From: Haemaphysalis longicornis
Taxonomy: Eukaryota > Arthropoda > Arachnida > Ixodida > Ixodidae
DNA length: 64,000 nt
Assembly: GCA_013339765.2 (NCBI GenBank)
Contig: CM023448.1
Location: forward strand, 114,956,008-115,020,007
Direction of reading: 5' to 3'
The notes beneath the pieces are model-generated. The model saw nothing but the letters and a program-made list of their open reading frames with translations, made no database searches and had not been told where the DNA came from. The position numbers and the translations under genes were made by a program. Positions 11,226 through 23,177 of the stretch are shown here, piece by piece; positions within the stretch are counted from its first letter, which is position 1, and each line of letters opens with the position of its first letter.

Positions 11226-11839
11226 TCTGAGTGCTCGAGCTTAAGGTACACAAAGTCAAGGCTGTAACCACGTTGCAATGGGAGCCGGGCGTGAAATTGG
11301 GCTGTCTCTTACAAACGTACTGAACGCGTAGCACTTCTGTGGCCTCAAGGAGATACGAGGGGAACTCAAAGAGTTAGGCGAGAACGTGCAGCCCCCGAAA
11401 CAACGAATGCCTCATCGTCTCCGTCTACTCGGATGTCACTGCGCCTCGTCTTCTATAGTTTCGGTAGCGTTGCGTTTGCGACCATTCTGTGGGCTCCTTT
11501 CAGTACCTGGCAGTCGTCGGATTTGGCCAAGGAGGGACCCGCCTATCATATTTGCCAATCCCAGGTGAGAGTATGAGAGCACATTTTCGGTGCGAGTGTG
11601 TATGGACAAGCACCGCTGAGTTTTCGCCGTAAAGCCCAGTAAAGAATGACGCTGTCACTGACGTCAATGACCGTCATGCCGTGCGTTGGTGTGGTACCTT
11701 CAGTGTGAGGATTTTGCACCTGCAGCCGACGTTGCTGGCGTGGATTTCAGAGAGGGCTCGGGAATGGCTGATCCGCGCGAATCAAGAGGTACCATCAGAT
11801 GAAGATTTGTTTTTTATTTGCAACGGTAATTTTGTGGCT
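11226..11839. other. Anonymous sequence
   Basis: No gene or repeat is recognised between the hairpin and the hAT-like element. Confidence 0.4.
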
Positions 11840-12103
11840 GCATCGAACAGTGGCGTACGCAGGCTTTTGCTTCGAGGAGAGGGGGGCGGACCCACATTAA
11901 AAAACATGAGAAAAAAATAACAAACAAACATTACCACATAATATTAATAACAAACAAAATTAATAAATAAGAACAAAAACAGCAAAATAAAAACAAGCAT
12001 AAACACAGAAAATGGCTCGTGGTTGATCTAGCCGTGAAAATCGCCCCCGTCCCGAAAATTTCGGGGGGGGGGGGGGGGGGGGTCGTACGCTAGTGGCATC
12101 GAA
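11840..12103 (+). mobile_element. hAT-like MITE with 8-bp TSD and internal G20 tract
   Basis: The 8-bp direct repeat gcatcgaa lies at 11840-11847 and 12096-12103. The enclosed 248-bp element starts cagtggcgtacgc and ends as the inverted complement of cactagcgtacga. The 8-bp duplication and CAGTGGCG-type terminus fit the hAT superfamily. There is no transposase ORF, so the element is non-autonomous. A G20 run at 12063-12082 sits just inside the right terminus, and the left half contains an A-rich stretch. Confidence 0.75.
12063..12082 (+). repeat. G20 homopolymer inside the hAT-like MITE
   Basis: Twenty G residues lie immediately inside the right terminal inverted repeat, preceded by cgaaaatttc. 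Confidence 0.95.
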
Positions 12104-13154
12104 CATTCGTCAGCAAAGTGCTAAGGGCTTACCTACGAAAGCTAAGGAATTAAACCAACATTAAACTGACCGTGTAGCTCAGTTTTGAGTACATTGCACG
12201 AATCAAGAGAAATGGAGAGCTGCGCGTATTAGTTTATTCATTTTACTCCTGAGGCAAAGCATGTTACGGAATTGGAAGGTTACAATAGACAGAAGAAATC
12301 CCCAAATCGAAGTTCAGCATAATGGTTTTTCATCACCCATTGGTAGCTACGGGGTCCTCAAAATTATGAGTTTTTTTTTTTTTTTTTTAAGTGCGCGGCG
12401 ATTTCTTGGTTTCGTTCGTAAAGTTGGCCTTAGTGAGCTGACCGACGATGCTGCAAGAGTCGAAATTGACGCCAAGATAACGAGTATAGACGCTTGCAAA
12501 ATCATTTGTGACTAGCATTGGCGGCAAATCTGTTGGGCGTATGCGAATGCTCAGCGCGAACCTGCTGTTGGCAAGGCAGCGCGGAAGGCAACACGCGACA
12601 GCACAGCGAGTTCACAGGACTCTCCGTGTTTTGGACCCATCAACCGCACCGCACTGGAGATTACTCCTGTCGACAACCGACGCTGAAACTGTAGCGCAGA
12701 AAAAACACTGTACTGACTTGTCACGGCCCACGAAAGCTCTGGGTTTGTGCATATAGTCAGGCTACACCGAAATGTACAAAGAAAAAAAAATCGCAGCCTC
12801 AAAAACTTAGTGCCTCTGTCCTTTCCCTTGAGTTCTCGCGTACAGAGTCCCAGTTGAATTCCGGAGTCTTCAGGGACGAGGGCCAACAAGCGTCGACGCA
12901 CGCTCGTGTGAGCTTCTTCACGTCGTTCTCAGATCTTGGCAGCGGAAAGCCTAGATCGAGCTGACTTTGACCTCTTTTTCTTCGACCGTAGGAATGAATC
13001 CGGATTCTCTGGTAGCCGCAGATGGCACTCGGATAGCGCAGCTGATCACAGCAGCCGATAGCGACGCACGTTGCGTTGAAATTATTCCACGAATCTACAT
13101 ACGCACTCTACATACGGAAAACAGTATCGGCTAGCCGCGAAGTTCCGCGATACC
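12104..13154. other. Anonymous sequence
   Basis: ORFs on both strands overlap at 12508-12901 (82 and 116 codons) and have no recognisable features. A T18 run lies near 12371-12388. Nothing is supported as a gene. Confidence 0.4.
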
Positions 13155-13357
13155 GTGATTGATTGTAGGGTTTAACGCGCCGACGCAACGCAGGCGATGA
13201 GGCGCGCCGTAGTGGAGGGCTCCGGATTAATTTTGACCACCTGGGGATCTTTAACGTGCGCCGAAATGTCGTGCACACGGGCGTTTTTGCTTTTCTCCTC
13301 CATCAGAAAAGCGGCCGCCGCGGCCGGGAATCGAACCCGCGACCTCGTGCTCAGCAG
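13155..13357 (-). mobile_element. Ruka-type SINE, 5'-truncated
   Basis: The minus-strand element has the gattgatt tail, the full body and the B box. It stops about 40 bases short of the usual 5' end, within the sequence cagcagctc, so the A box is missing. Without an A box it should not be transcribed efficiently by Pol III. Confidence 0.9.
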
Positions 13358-14525
13358 CTCAGATAACGTGCGGCAAGCAAAAGGAAATGGCGCTGCATTA
13401 ATACTCTTTTAAAATAGCGATGTTTCTCTTCAAACGCACCAACATGTCTCCGTAGCACCCTCTATTGTATGTATACCGTCGACCAGCGGCCGGAGATGCG
13501 CAGACAACAGGGCTTTATTCCTAACTTCCGCCTCCGGAAGTCCGCCTTTGCGTTCGAGGCTGGGCTGGGAGCTGAGTGCATAAAAGCGTGTGTGCGCGCT
13601 GCCGGAATCACACTGGAAAGCTCGTTCTAGAAGTTACCTCCGACTCGTACGTACACCGCAGCGCCAAACGGATGTTAGCCTTTTCCATCCGCGTACACGC
13701 CTGGGATCCCGTAACGCCTACCCTTTGCCTGTACTATTCCGTCACCATCCAGGCCGGCCGCTCTCCGTGTCGTTTTGCACGCTAATTGGTGTCACCCTGG
13801 GTTAGGTTAAGGCAACGTTTAAGTCACGCGCTTTCGTGAAATCGAACACGACACGCCTCAGCGGGCACATGGTGATGCAGAGTGAAACACCGTTTGTGAG
13901 GTTCGTGGCGAACGAGAAAGAAAAGGGAGAAACGAGCTCCCGTGATTACGTGCAGGGAAGGGGTTAATAAACCTTTCGGGCTGTTTTTTTTTTATGCCGG
14001 TATTTATTTTTGAGGACAAGTGTCCCGATGAGCTGTGCTGCGATTGGAGACGAGCTACGCGGGTTCAGAAAAAGAATAAATAGATGTAAATCTGCGGGCT
14101 TGTCAGAAGACACCGTATATGGCTTGGGCAATGAAAGGCAAATGTGGTGGAAAGTGCCTGGCTATGACGCGTTCGATGAGGACGTTCTTCGAGCACTTAC
14201 CCCTAGGACCAAGTGTCTAGACAAGACCACGCCGGTAACGCAAACAGAACATTTTGTCCGGGTGGGAATCGTGCGGTGAAACGGAGGGTATTTCTGCTTT
14301 ATTTCAGGGAGAGTAACGAAACTCACTCTGGGGCAAGCTGTTTCTCTCAACCTAACCTCGCCTCCCCCCCTCCAATCGGCCCCCATTCAAAAGAAAGCAC
14401 AGTTAATCATACACGCAGTTTCGGCCGCAAAGCAAGCGCTCGGTGCCCCATTTCGTTTCGTGCAGAGCTCCGTTTCGTGCAGAGCACTTTAGGCGCTCGC
14501 CTTGTCTTCGTAGCTCTCTCGCTGG
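13358..14525. other. Anonymous sequence
   Basis: Short ORFs only. The longest (14213-14635, 140 codons) has no domain I recognise and extends into the dispersed repeat that follows. Confidence 0.4.
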
Positions 14526-15014
14526 ACCCAAGTAGAGCCACACGGCGTTCCGTCGTAGCGGCTGTCGTCATGGCGCAACCCAGAGGCTTCGAAAATCAAG
14601 CGGTTTATATAGTCATCAGCGTTCGAAACTCGTGAACCGCTGGCGGTTGTCATACATTTCCCCGTTGTTCAGCACAAAGAAAACTGTACGCACATATGAG
14701 TCAAAACATACGTTACTAGCCGGCAGCGCCCGCGTTCATTTAGTTAGGAACGCTCGTTTGGTTGGTTTTTGCGATAGTAAGCGAAAAAAAGTGGCAGTGC
14801 AACGCCGGAACGTTCGGCAGTAAAAGCAAGCACAAAAATAACAGAACTCCCGCTGGTGCAGTTTCAGACAGGGGGCGCGTGAGCACTGCGAAGGCGGGAA
14901 ATTTGACTTTCATTGGGTAGTAGCAGTGAGCGGATAACGGCGCTACAGCCCATTACGGTGAATCACTGCTTTACACTTCCGACAGCTTTCATATTGAGTG
15001 AAACGGCGTTAATT
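14526..15014 (+). repeat. Dispersed repeat X, copy 1 (about 490 bp)
   Basis: This segment is clearly related to 30850-31296 in the same orientation. Shared blocks occur in the same order: acccaagtagarccacacgg, a TATA-like tatatagtcat, ctcgtttggttggtttttgc, gcgataagtaagcgaaaaaa-like sequence, agaactcccrctgg, cgaaggcgggaaattt, and cgacagctttc. Both copies carry indels. No terminal inverted repeats, coding frame or target-site duplication is evident, so the class is unknown. Confidence 0.8.
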
Positions 15015-18006
15015 GTTTGGGTAGAATCGAACAGGGGAAGAAACTATGGACTTTTGACCGAGAACTCTCATGACGAGCCGAGGGCCGGTCTTTTTGCATG
15101 TAGAATAGAATAGCATAGATTTTTATTCTTGCGCAAAATACATCGCTATGACTGGAGCAGAAGCGCGGTCGTTGAGCACTTTTATGCCACGGCGCAGGAA
15201 CTGTCGCAAAATTCTTTAAATGTAAAAAAAAAAAAAAAAGCGACTCTGCACCGTAGGTTATAATATGTGGGTGGTCAGGACGACCCCAGCAGCAACATCA
15301 CGCCCTTGTACGCAGTTCGCCTCCTCCCCCTACTCGCAGTGCCTTCCCGGCTGCTCTCTTCAGCGTGCAATAGCGACCGAAAGTCATTAAGGGTGACGTG
15401 CAGCCGACGCGGTAGACGGGATTGAAAGCCGATCCCCACCGCCAGCCGCTTCGGTCGCCCGGTGGCTTGTCGTCCACCCTTTCAGGAACCATTTGATGAG
15501 AGGGATGGCTCCGCAAGTGGTTGAATGATGTACGGGAGGGAATGAAAAACTGACTGCATGATAAATCTGGCCTTAATTAAGTAGGGAGGGGCGCCATTTT
15601 GGCATCATAGCATACGGCGGACGGGGCCCTTCTGTTTTCCTTATTACAGCGCCGCTCGAGAGAAAAACCTATGAACTCTGGCCGCATTCCATGTCAGTAA
15701 GAGGTACGTTGCTTCGAAAAGCCGCTAGTCTGGGGAACATAGCGCACCTGTTTCTGCCAGATGGTATTGAGGTATTTTGACAGGTGGTATTCATGGATGG
15801 TATTAAGACAACCAAAGATTATTCCTAGGGCAGGTATAGTCGTGAGAGAATGGCCTCGAATTCGAGACCCGTATAACAACACCATGCACGGTAGATACAA
15901 GAAAATTATTTTCAAGGCTGAATTGGCATCGTATAAAAAAAGATATATAACCCTTTTAAATACTCGGTTCGTGGCGCATATGCAAGTGGTAGAATTCTTT
16001 TCGTTCTTTACTGGGGGCTATACGATCTTTTCAAAGCCCCAAATCGCGCAAACGGGACAAAACAAAGATAACTGGGTGCGAGGATATCTAACAGCTTGGA
16101 GTTCCGCATGCCGTTGCTGCTTCGAGGATCTGCCTCTGGTCGTCAGGGGACATCGCTAACGCTCCCACCTATGTCTGCAGTTGTTCAGCCCCCGGAAGCG
16201 TGAGGGGCTTATCCATGCAAGGCGCCGTTAAGCCTCAAATAAGTCCGGCCTTCACTGCGCGAACCTGGTGCGTTCTCAGGAGGCCACCTAATAGAGGCTC
16301 AGGAGGACCGTGACCTTGCCCCGAGTTAAACAGCCCTCCTTGCGTCGCACATTGTTCTCCCTCCTTTCCGCAAGCCGACGTAATTCATCGCGGCTTTCCC
16401 AGCCGGCACGTAGCTCTTCGGTAGAGTGGCCTGTAAAAGCGTGCGCCGGCGTACCCTGCGTTTGGCCAGTATCAAACAGGCTGGCGCGAAAAGAACGCAT
16501 TGAGCACAGAATGTTGTCTTTTCTGTGGAGAGGTGCGGATAAAAGAGACAAAGAGCACGAAGGATAAAAGAGAAAGCAAGGGAATTATCGGAGGCGACCG
16601 CCGAGCGGGCCACTTTTCTCGCGCTCGGAGGGGACGTGGAGTGGAGAGCAAACACCGATCTGCGGAAGATGCATCGGGCGCGCTCGACGCACGCAATACC
16701 CGTTCCCTCCCCCTCTCAGTCCGGCCCGATATCCTTTACTCTCGAAAGCTGCGCAAAAGTGGAGTGGATCGGAGCGAGCCTTGTCCGGCCAGCTGCAGGG
16801 TCTCGATTGTTTGACCTCGGGGACGCGCTTCGAGCTCGGCGTTTCTCTTCTCCGAGCACGCCCATCTGCCGCCCGAGCACACGCAGCGCCGGAAGGCGTA
16901 GATGGGCCCATGATGGAGCATTTTGGGCTTGCCCGCGCGAAAGTCCCGTCGCTGGAGAGCCGCTCACGGAGGCCCTAATAACGGAGTCAAGCACCGGTGC
17001 TGCTCGAGCGGAGAGGAAGAAAAAAAAGAAGTCCCCGTTATCGAAGCTGCCTTTCCGCATTCCGCCCACGCGCGCGTGACGTCCTCATTTGACGTATACC
17101 ACAAAGCAAAAAGAAAGAAGCTTGTTAAATGCACAGTAGCGTTTATTTGGGGATAGCCAACATTGTTACGTGGCTCCACCGCTTTGGCATGATTGTCGAC
17201 ATTTAGTGGGAAAGGATAGCCTTGAATCAGCGGTTAACCCTGCCCCCGTGGCGCGCGAAATGCAGCGCGCACGTGCTATACGGGTTGGTGTAGTAGACGG
17301 CGTCCGGGTGCAACCAGTAAAACGCGCTGAATGGACACGTCCTCATGCCGAACGGCTAAAGACGCCCACTGAGAGTGTCATGTGACGGTCCTGAGTATTT
17401 TGTGCTGCTTGCATGCGGTGAGCACTTCGTCCGGGCTTCAAGAAAAGTTTACTTTCGATGCACAAAACGACAGGCATAGTTTCCTAATAAAATGCACGGG
17501 TGAAAGGCCGGCATAGGGCGATGACTACCGACGCAAAACCCATACCGCGATCTATGGACGTAAAAAAAAACGGCGTGTCACGCAGTTGGGTTGGCTGACG
17601 CCTGAAATGACGTCATTTTTTAAAGTTATTACGACAGTTGCGGCAACAGTCTGAACCCGTTCTAAAGCGTTCATAACGAATGCCAACTAAGTAAAACCGA
17701 AGCTGTTACAAAGCTAGCTTTGTGAATTTCGCCCTGGAATTTGTGCCCCGATTAAAAGGGTTTAGGAGCCAGGTGAAGGAAACGGCCGCGCGTGCTCTGC
17801 ATAACACAAAGGCCGGATGCAGCAAATAAGCGGCCCGCTTATAGCCTTAAGATGGCTTCCCGCGCAAGAAACCCAAGCTGGTATAAGTTTAGAGCTAGTA
17901 GAGCTGTTGGCGAACTAAGGAGCTTTACAAGCTTGATCGGCAGCATTTGATTCAATGATTAATCAAGGAACTTGTTTAACGTCGCTACCGGTAAAACTAA
18001 TTTGAG
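15015..18006. other. Anonymous sequence with a GC-rich patch
   Basis: Roughly 16560-17080 is GC- and CpG-rich by eye, with many overlapping ORFs on both strands (up to 147 codons) and no recognised domain. A 132-codon ORF at 15761-16159 is also unrecognised. The GC-rich patch could be a CpG island, but I see no other promoter signal. Confidence 0.35.
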
Positions 18007-18265
18007 GACCCGCGGCGGTGCCTCAGCTGCCAAAGTGTTGTGCTGCTGATCATGCCCAAGGGCTCGCGTTCGATCACGGCCGCTGTGGCTTCTTTTTCCT
18101 GTGGAAGCGAAAGAACGAAAACGCTTGGGTGTTCAAATTCAGCGCACGTTAAATATCACCAGCTGGTCCTGATAAATCCGTAGCCCTCCACCAAGATGGG
18201 CCTGGCCTTATAGCTCAGGTCTATCGGCGGCGCGTTAAACCGCAGAATTTATATTAAATTAAACT
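18007..18265 (+). mobile_element. Diverged Ruka-related SINE
   Basis: The order of Ruka blocks is kept (cctcagctgccaaagtg head, B-box-like gcgttcgatcacgg, body accagctggtcc, gccctccacc, tail ggcgcgttaaaccgca), but many substitutions are present and the tail is not AATC. It is an old copy. Confidence 0.75.
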
Positions 18266-19140
18266 TTGCGAAAGACTTCTGAGGTGAATGCTGCGTCAGG
18301 TTGGCCGAGAGAAGTGTTCCGAGCTGCATCGCCACCTACAGAATATTCCCTTATATCTTCCGCCCTATATACTTCTGCGCTACCAGTTTTAAAGCAAACT
18401 GAAAAAATTGCGGCAGAGATGCGGAAGATCTCCAAAAATCATAAGTGGTGGGTTAAAACATTCTGTTGCTAACTCGTGTGAGCAACACATGTTTCGTAGT
18501 GAGGTATACCCAAAGTATGCGACAGCGAAATAAGATAGTTGTTAGTACTTTACTGCCGCTTTACGTTCACTGTGCTGTGGACAAACACCGTCATTGCGGG
18601 CAATAGAAAAGTATAATTTAGAGCAGCTACAAACTTAGAAGCTGGATTCTCGCCAATACATGTCCCGCAACCTATTATGCCTCTTGAATAAATTAATCCG
18701 GAGAGGTTAAAGCCAGGCCTAATAAAATTGCTCCCTGCAGTTTTAACCGGGAATTGTTGCTCTGTCTGGGTGCTAAATCCTACCTCAACTTACTGGTATG
18801 AATCGCGAGCAAAAAAAAAAAAAAAAAAAGATTTCGTCGCAATTAAGGTGCACTTTCCGACAATTTACTGATCGCGGGAATTAGCTGCGAAACACTATTA
18901 ATCGGCTAACTGGTAGGTCAATCGATTGATTGCACAGCCCAAACACTATCCAGTAAAGTGGTCACGGTTCGCCGAAATGACAGCGGATGAGTCTATCCCG
19001 TTAGGTGAAGCTAATGCCGTCATGGCTAAAGTCTGGGCACTTAAGCTGACGTGAGCTTCGTCCAGTCGTCCGTCTCTCCGGCTGAGGCATGCCGGTGTGC
19101 TTAGTGGCGCATCCATTAGGCACGTCTCAGCTCATTCGGA
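18266..19140. other. Anonymous sequence
   Basis: An A19 run lies near 18811-18829. No gene or repeat family is recognised. Confidence 0.4.
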
Positions 19141-19870
19141 GCCCGCTTATCGCTCACCGCTAACGTCTACCCGGTAATTAGCGCCGCTGAACGCGTCAAA
19201 TTAAACTTCAAATAGTCCCGCGTAATCTGCTAACTGTGGGCAACATCCCAGCGCCCCGGGCAAAACAAATTGCGAGGCTGACGGGTGAAGTTAGCGAACA
19301 GTTTTTCAGTGACTTAGTTTCTTTTTTGAGAGCCGAGTTTACTCTGGGGAGTAAACAGGAAGAAGAAAATGCGCCAGCTCGTGGTCTGGGTCTGCACATC
19401 AAAATTAGCGCCGCTCCGCCGCGACAAAGCTACACTGCTGATTAAGCAGCAGCCTCGGTGCGCCGGCGTAGTCCTGGCCCCCGCGCTTCCCGCTATTAAT
19501 TAAAAGCAACCGTGCTTCCGCCGAGAACGCCGCTTGCGGATTGCTCAGCGACGCGGATCACCGCTGCTTCACGCCAGCGGCGCTTTTGTTTCGATCGCGG
19601 CGGCGGCGGCGGGCTGCCGCGCTCGGTATAAAAAATTCATCGTCCCCTGTCGTCGTTTCGCAACCGAAATTCTCTCGCACTGTCGCCTTTCCGTAGATAT
19701 TTGAATACAGCGCGCGAAAAAGCAACGGGCTCCGTGGAAAAAAGTCAGGCTCGGATCGCTGGCTCGCTAATGAATTTAAAATTAGCGTCTGTATATGTCA
19801 GACACATCTGCTCATGCCTCGCCGGGGCTCTGACAAATTAAATCACAAATATACCGTCACTCAGTAAAAA
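19141..19870 (+). promoter_or_regulatory. Candidate cis-regulatory region or promoter
   Basis: This segment mixes GC-rich blocks with AT islets built from homeodomain-like cores. The 13-mer aattagcgccgct occurs exactly twice (19176-19188 and 19403-19415), and aattagcg a third time at 19780-19787. Other ATTA/TAAT cores lie at about 19495 and 19861. A canonical tataaaa box is at 19627-19633, preceded by a (CGG)n-like block. No repeat family explains the segment. That it acts as a promoter or enhancer is inference; no adjacent gene is visible. Confidence 0.3.
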
Positions 19871-20637
19871 CAGCAGGCGAAAAAAAAAAATAAGGGTTAA
19901 GGTTCTAAACGTAGATAACTCTATGCTTCTTTCGGTATCATAATGGCCAACGACGGATTATTTACGCGTCTTGCTGTTGAGGTAGTTTTTTTAAGGGGAC
20001 CCTGCAACACTTTTTTCAACTTTTTTTCGAAATATTCAATGCTTGCGGAACGTAGTCGGCAACACAACGGTGCTTAGATTAGGGGGTCGCAAAGTACCTC
20101 AGCCAAAAATGTCTGCTCTGTACCCATCAGATAAGTTAGAATCTTAATCAAAAGATTTTTCTCTCTTTCCCGGTCTTCGCGTTCTTCGACCGGTGGATTT
20201 ACTTCATTGCAGCGGTGTGACGGCTATTGGCCGGCTTTCTTTCACTTGCAGCAATTAATGCATTCGATAGCAACATTAAAAAGAAAGCCACAAAAGTGAA
20301 GCAGAAACGGAAGGCGTATCTGTCGCGACGAGCAAATCACGCTATGCCTCTCTAGTGCTGGCGATAACTGTAGCTTTCGCAGTGCTTCCAGAAGCGAATG
20401 AAAGAGTAAAAGCGTCTATCTGAAGTGTCGCAGAATCCTTTTAATGTGGTGTCTTCTACAACCTCGCGTTTCGGTCGATCAGGGCGTTTGAAGCGAAAGT
20501 GCACACCAACCCTCACGGCGCTCGGAGGTTGTTCGATATGTATGCCTTCCCGCTTGCCCCGCTTAGCAACTGCAACACACGACAGAAGAATCGTGTAAGC
20601 CACCCGCACGTTGAAAAAAAAAAAACTATTTGTTCGT
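19871..20637. other. Anonymous sequence
   Basis: Nothing recognised; short A- and T-runs only. Confidence 0.4.
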
Positions 20638-20835
20638 TTTAATTTTGCGGTTTCACGCGCCGAAGCTGCACTTGGGCTTAGGCGTGGTGGTTGAGGACTA
20701 TGGATTAATTTAGGCTACCTGGGGGTGTTTAACTTGTACCATGGTCTCCGACACGTGGAGCGTTTTGTGGGGTGTGTGGCCACGGCCGGGAAAGCCGCGT
20801 TCTCGTGCCGTCCAGCACAACTCATAGGCTGGACT
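20638..20835 (-). mobile_element. Diverged Ruka-related SINE
   Basis: The minus strand matches the older subfamily seen at 2.1 kb: on the plus strand, cgccgaagctgcacttgggct, then gtggttgaggactatggatt, a shortened cctgggggtgtttaac, and ccacggccggga near the B-box side. It is strongly mutated and has no detectable duplication. Confidence 0.65.
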
Positions 20836-20974
20836 CAGCCCCCTCGGGGGGAACCTTGCAGGTTGCGAACGTCCGGCTTGAAAACAAAGTTATGCGAAAA
20901 ATAACTCCATTCTAAATAGTGCAAAATAGGACAACGAATTCAAGTGAGGTCGATGCTAATGGGTAAACATTACA

Positions 20975-21260
20975 GTGGCATACCTATTCAAAGCAGCACT
21001 TCGAATAGGGCCCTTTAACAACCCTCCTAACATCACCGCATTAGAAACACATACGGCACGCTACTCGCTGAACATAAAGACGCCAACATCTACACAGACT
21101 CCACCTATGCGATTCGCAACATACAGCGCAGGCTACTGGAACCCCACCCGCCTACACGACTTCGTAATAGAATCATGCAACCGCAAATGCATTACAATCA
21201 CTCTGCGCTGGATTACCGGTCAAATCCTGCGTCGGCGGAAAACACACGCACACACAAAAT
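20975..21260 (+). mobile_element. Decayed RNase H domain of a LINE
   Basis: Fragments of an RNase H domain appear in order but in alternating frames. These are TALETHTARYSL (the conserved Glu block), then NIYTDSTYAIRNIQ (the TDS catalytic Asp block, about 21085-21120), then ITITLRWITGQ (the RWxPGH block, with the His replaced). At least two frameshifts are needed to link them. RNase H domains with this motif order precede the C-terminal knuckle in I-like and R1-like LINEs. The copy is a pseudogene. The sequence to 21420 may be its continuation. Confidence 0.6.
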
Positions 21261-22351
21261 CAAAGAGCACTGCGAAAACATTAAAAAAAAAACGCATCCT
21301 CTCTCCTGAGCCGCACCATTCACCAGCACCGAACAAGCACACATCCTCTAAGAAGTACAAGCCAACACACTGTTCATCCCGAAAATGCTCTACAATTTCC
21401 GACAGCAAGTAACAGCTCATCGTCCTAACTGCCAACAGATGAGGGCGAAGCACCTCCTGTAGATGTATACCACCCAACACCGGGGTTCGGAAACACCCCT
21501 GTTTCCGAACCCTGCAGTGTGCGTTCCCCTGTCGGGATGGGCGTTTAGACGCGCTTATGGAAATGGAAACGCGAACAGAGGCTCTGCTTGCCCTGCAGCA
21601 ACCCCTGCAGTGCGAGGCCGGCCAAGAAAGCCGCCTCAGCGTAGAGTTGCTCGACAACCTGCATCAGCGCGTCCGGGGACCCCCTCTACCTCTGCCCTTC
21701 GTCACTTTTCGTGGAAGAGGGGGACTGCTCGGAACTCCTGAGGGGATTGCGGTGCGCGTGTCCGACTGGTCGATCCCGTGCTTTCATCTTGCCTGCGTTC
21801 CCCCGAGAGCTCTCTGCTCGCTGTTTTCCGCCTCTTCGCGACCTACAGAAAAAGTTCCGCTGCTTGCCTCGACTTCGCCGCTCGTCCGAGGTAAACCTTA
21901 GGCCATCGGTTACGCTACCCAAGAGACCTGAGAGGCCCTTTTCGGAACAGTGGTTCACTGCCAGTGAATCGACCCTCACGTCCCTATCAGCGTGAGTACA
22001 GCCGCCGCCAGAGTTTGTCCGAATGCGCTCTGTGACCATAACAGATTTGTTTTCATAAGCAGAGCGTATTTGAGTACCAAACACGTTGCGGTTATTTCAA
22101 GGCTTGGGCAAATAAGGTCATCCTTGTTTTCCCGTCGAGGTGTCCCCCCCCCAACTTTGCCCCTCAAAACTGAGCACTGGGACAAAATGGCACGTACACA
22201 GTATGCGCATGCACCAAATTATACCAAAAAGTCCAGAACAACGTGTGCGGGGTTTTTTTTTTTTCAGAATGAAGGCGTGTACAGAATATGCCTTGTATAT
22301 ATGACAAGGGCCATAGCTGTGTAGCGTACGTAATCACATTGTAAAGGGGCT
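21261..22351. other. Anonymous sequence with a short hairpin
   Basis: Overlapping ORFs up to 145 codons on both strands are unrecognised. The only clear structure is the inverted repeat at 21483-21512, listed separately. Confidence 0.35.
21483..21512. repeat. Perfect 13-bp inverted repeat, 4-bp spacer
   Basis: gggttcggaaaca at 21483-21495 pairs with tgtttccgaaccc at 21500-21512; the spacer is cccc. No T-run follows, so it is not a bacterial-style terminator. Confidence 0.95.
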
Positions 22352-22617
22352 AATTTAGTCCCGCCGACCCGCCGCGGTGACTCAGTGTCTAAGGCGTTGC
22401 GCTACTGAGCACGAGGTCGCGGATTCGATCCCCGGCCGCGGCGGCCGCTTTTCTGATGCAGGCAAAAGGGAAAAACGCCCGTGTGTACGAGATTTCATCG
22501 CAGGTTAAAGATCCCTAGGTAGTCAAAATTAATCCGGAGCCCTCCACTACGGCGTGCCTCATCGCCTGCGTTGCGTCGGCGCGTAAAACCCTACAATCAG
22601 AATCAATTTAGTCCCGC
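22352..22617 (+). mobile_element. Ruka-type SINE with 13-bp target-site duplication
   Basis: aatttagtcccgc flanks the element at 22352-22364 and 22605-22617. The A box is altered (tgactcagtgt), the B box reads gattcgatccc, and the tail is short (aatcagaatc). It is an intermediate-age copy. Confidence 0.95.
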
Positions 22618-23130
22618 AGATATGTGCTTACCGGAAGCGGGCACCACCTCATGCAGTGGCGGACTCTTCGCGAAAGCCGAGCGCCAACTGCGCTCGTGCA
22701 GAAATGCTCATGTGATCGTTTGGGAGTGGGATAATCTTAAGAGTCCGTGGCAAGCATCGGCCCGTGTCGGCAGTGTCCTACGAAGATTGGATACGGCCGC
22801 GAACCGACGCCAAAAAGGCACTTAGCTCACTATTGAGTTTCTCCTGCGAGGTTTTCATTGTGAGGCTCACTCAACCCGTCCCAGCCTTCTTTTCCCAACT
22901 AGGGCTCCCGCCATCTCATTCAATTAAATTATTCTACTACTACTACTACTACTACTGCTCAGATTCCGCCGCGCATGTTTACCGCCAAACGTTGTGCAAA
23001 CGGAGAAACGTGAACTTCGAACCCCACAAATCCCAGTGTTTGCTCCATAGGGGTCAAAGCAAAAGGCATTTAGGAAAATCTATATATCGGCATGACCGTC
23101 TTTATTAATATTATTATATTTGTTATTGAA

Positions 23131-23177
<47 letters not shown>

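Noticed and set aside
13799..13812. gggttaggttaagg as possible telomeric (TTAGG)n
   Set aside because: Only one or two imperfect units; chance occurrence.
21483..21512. Rho-independent terminator
   Set aside because: Perfect stem but no following T-run, and the genome is eukaryotic.
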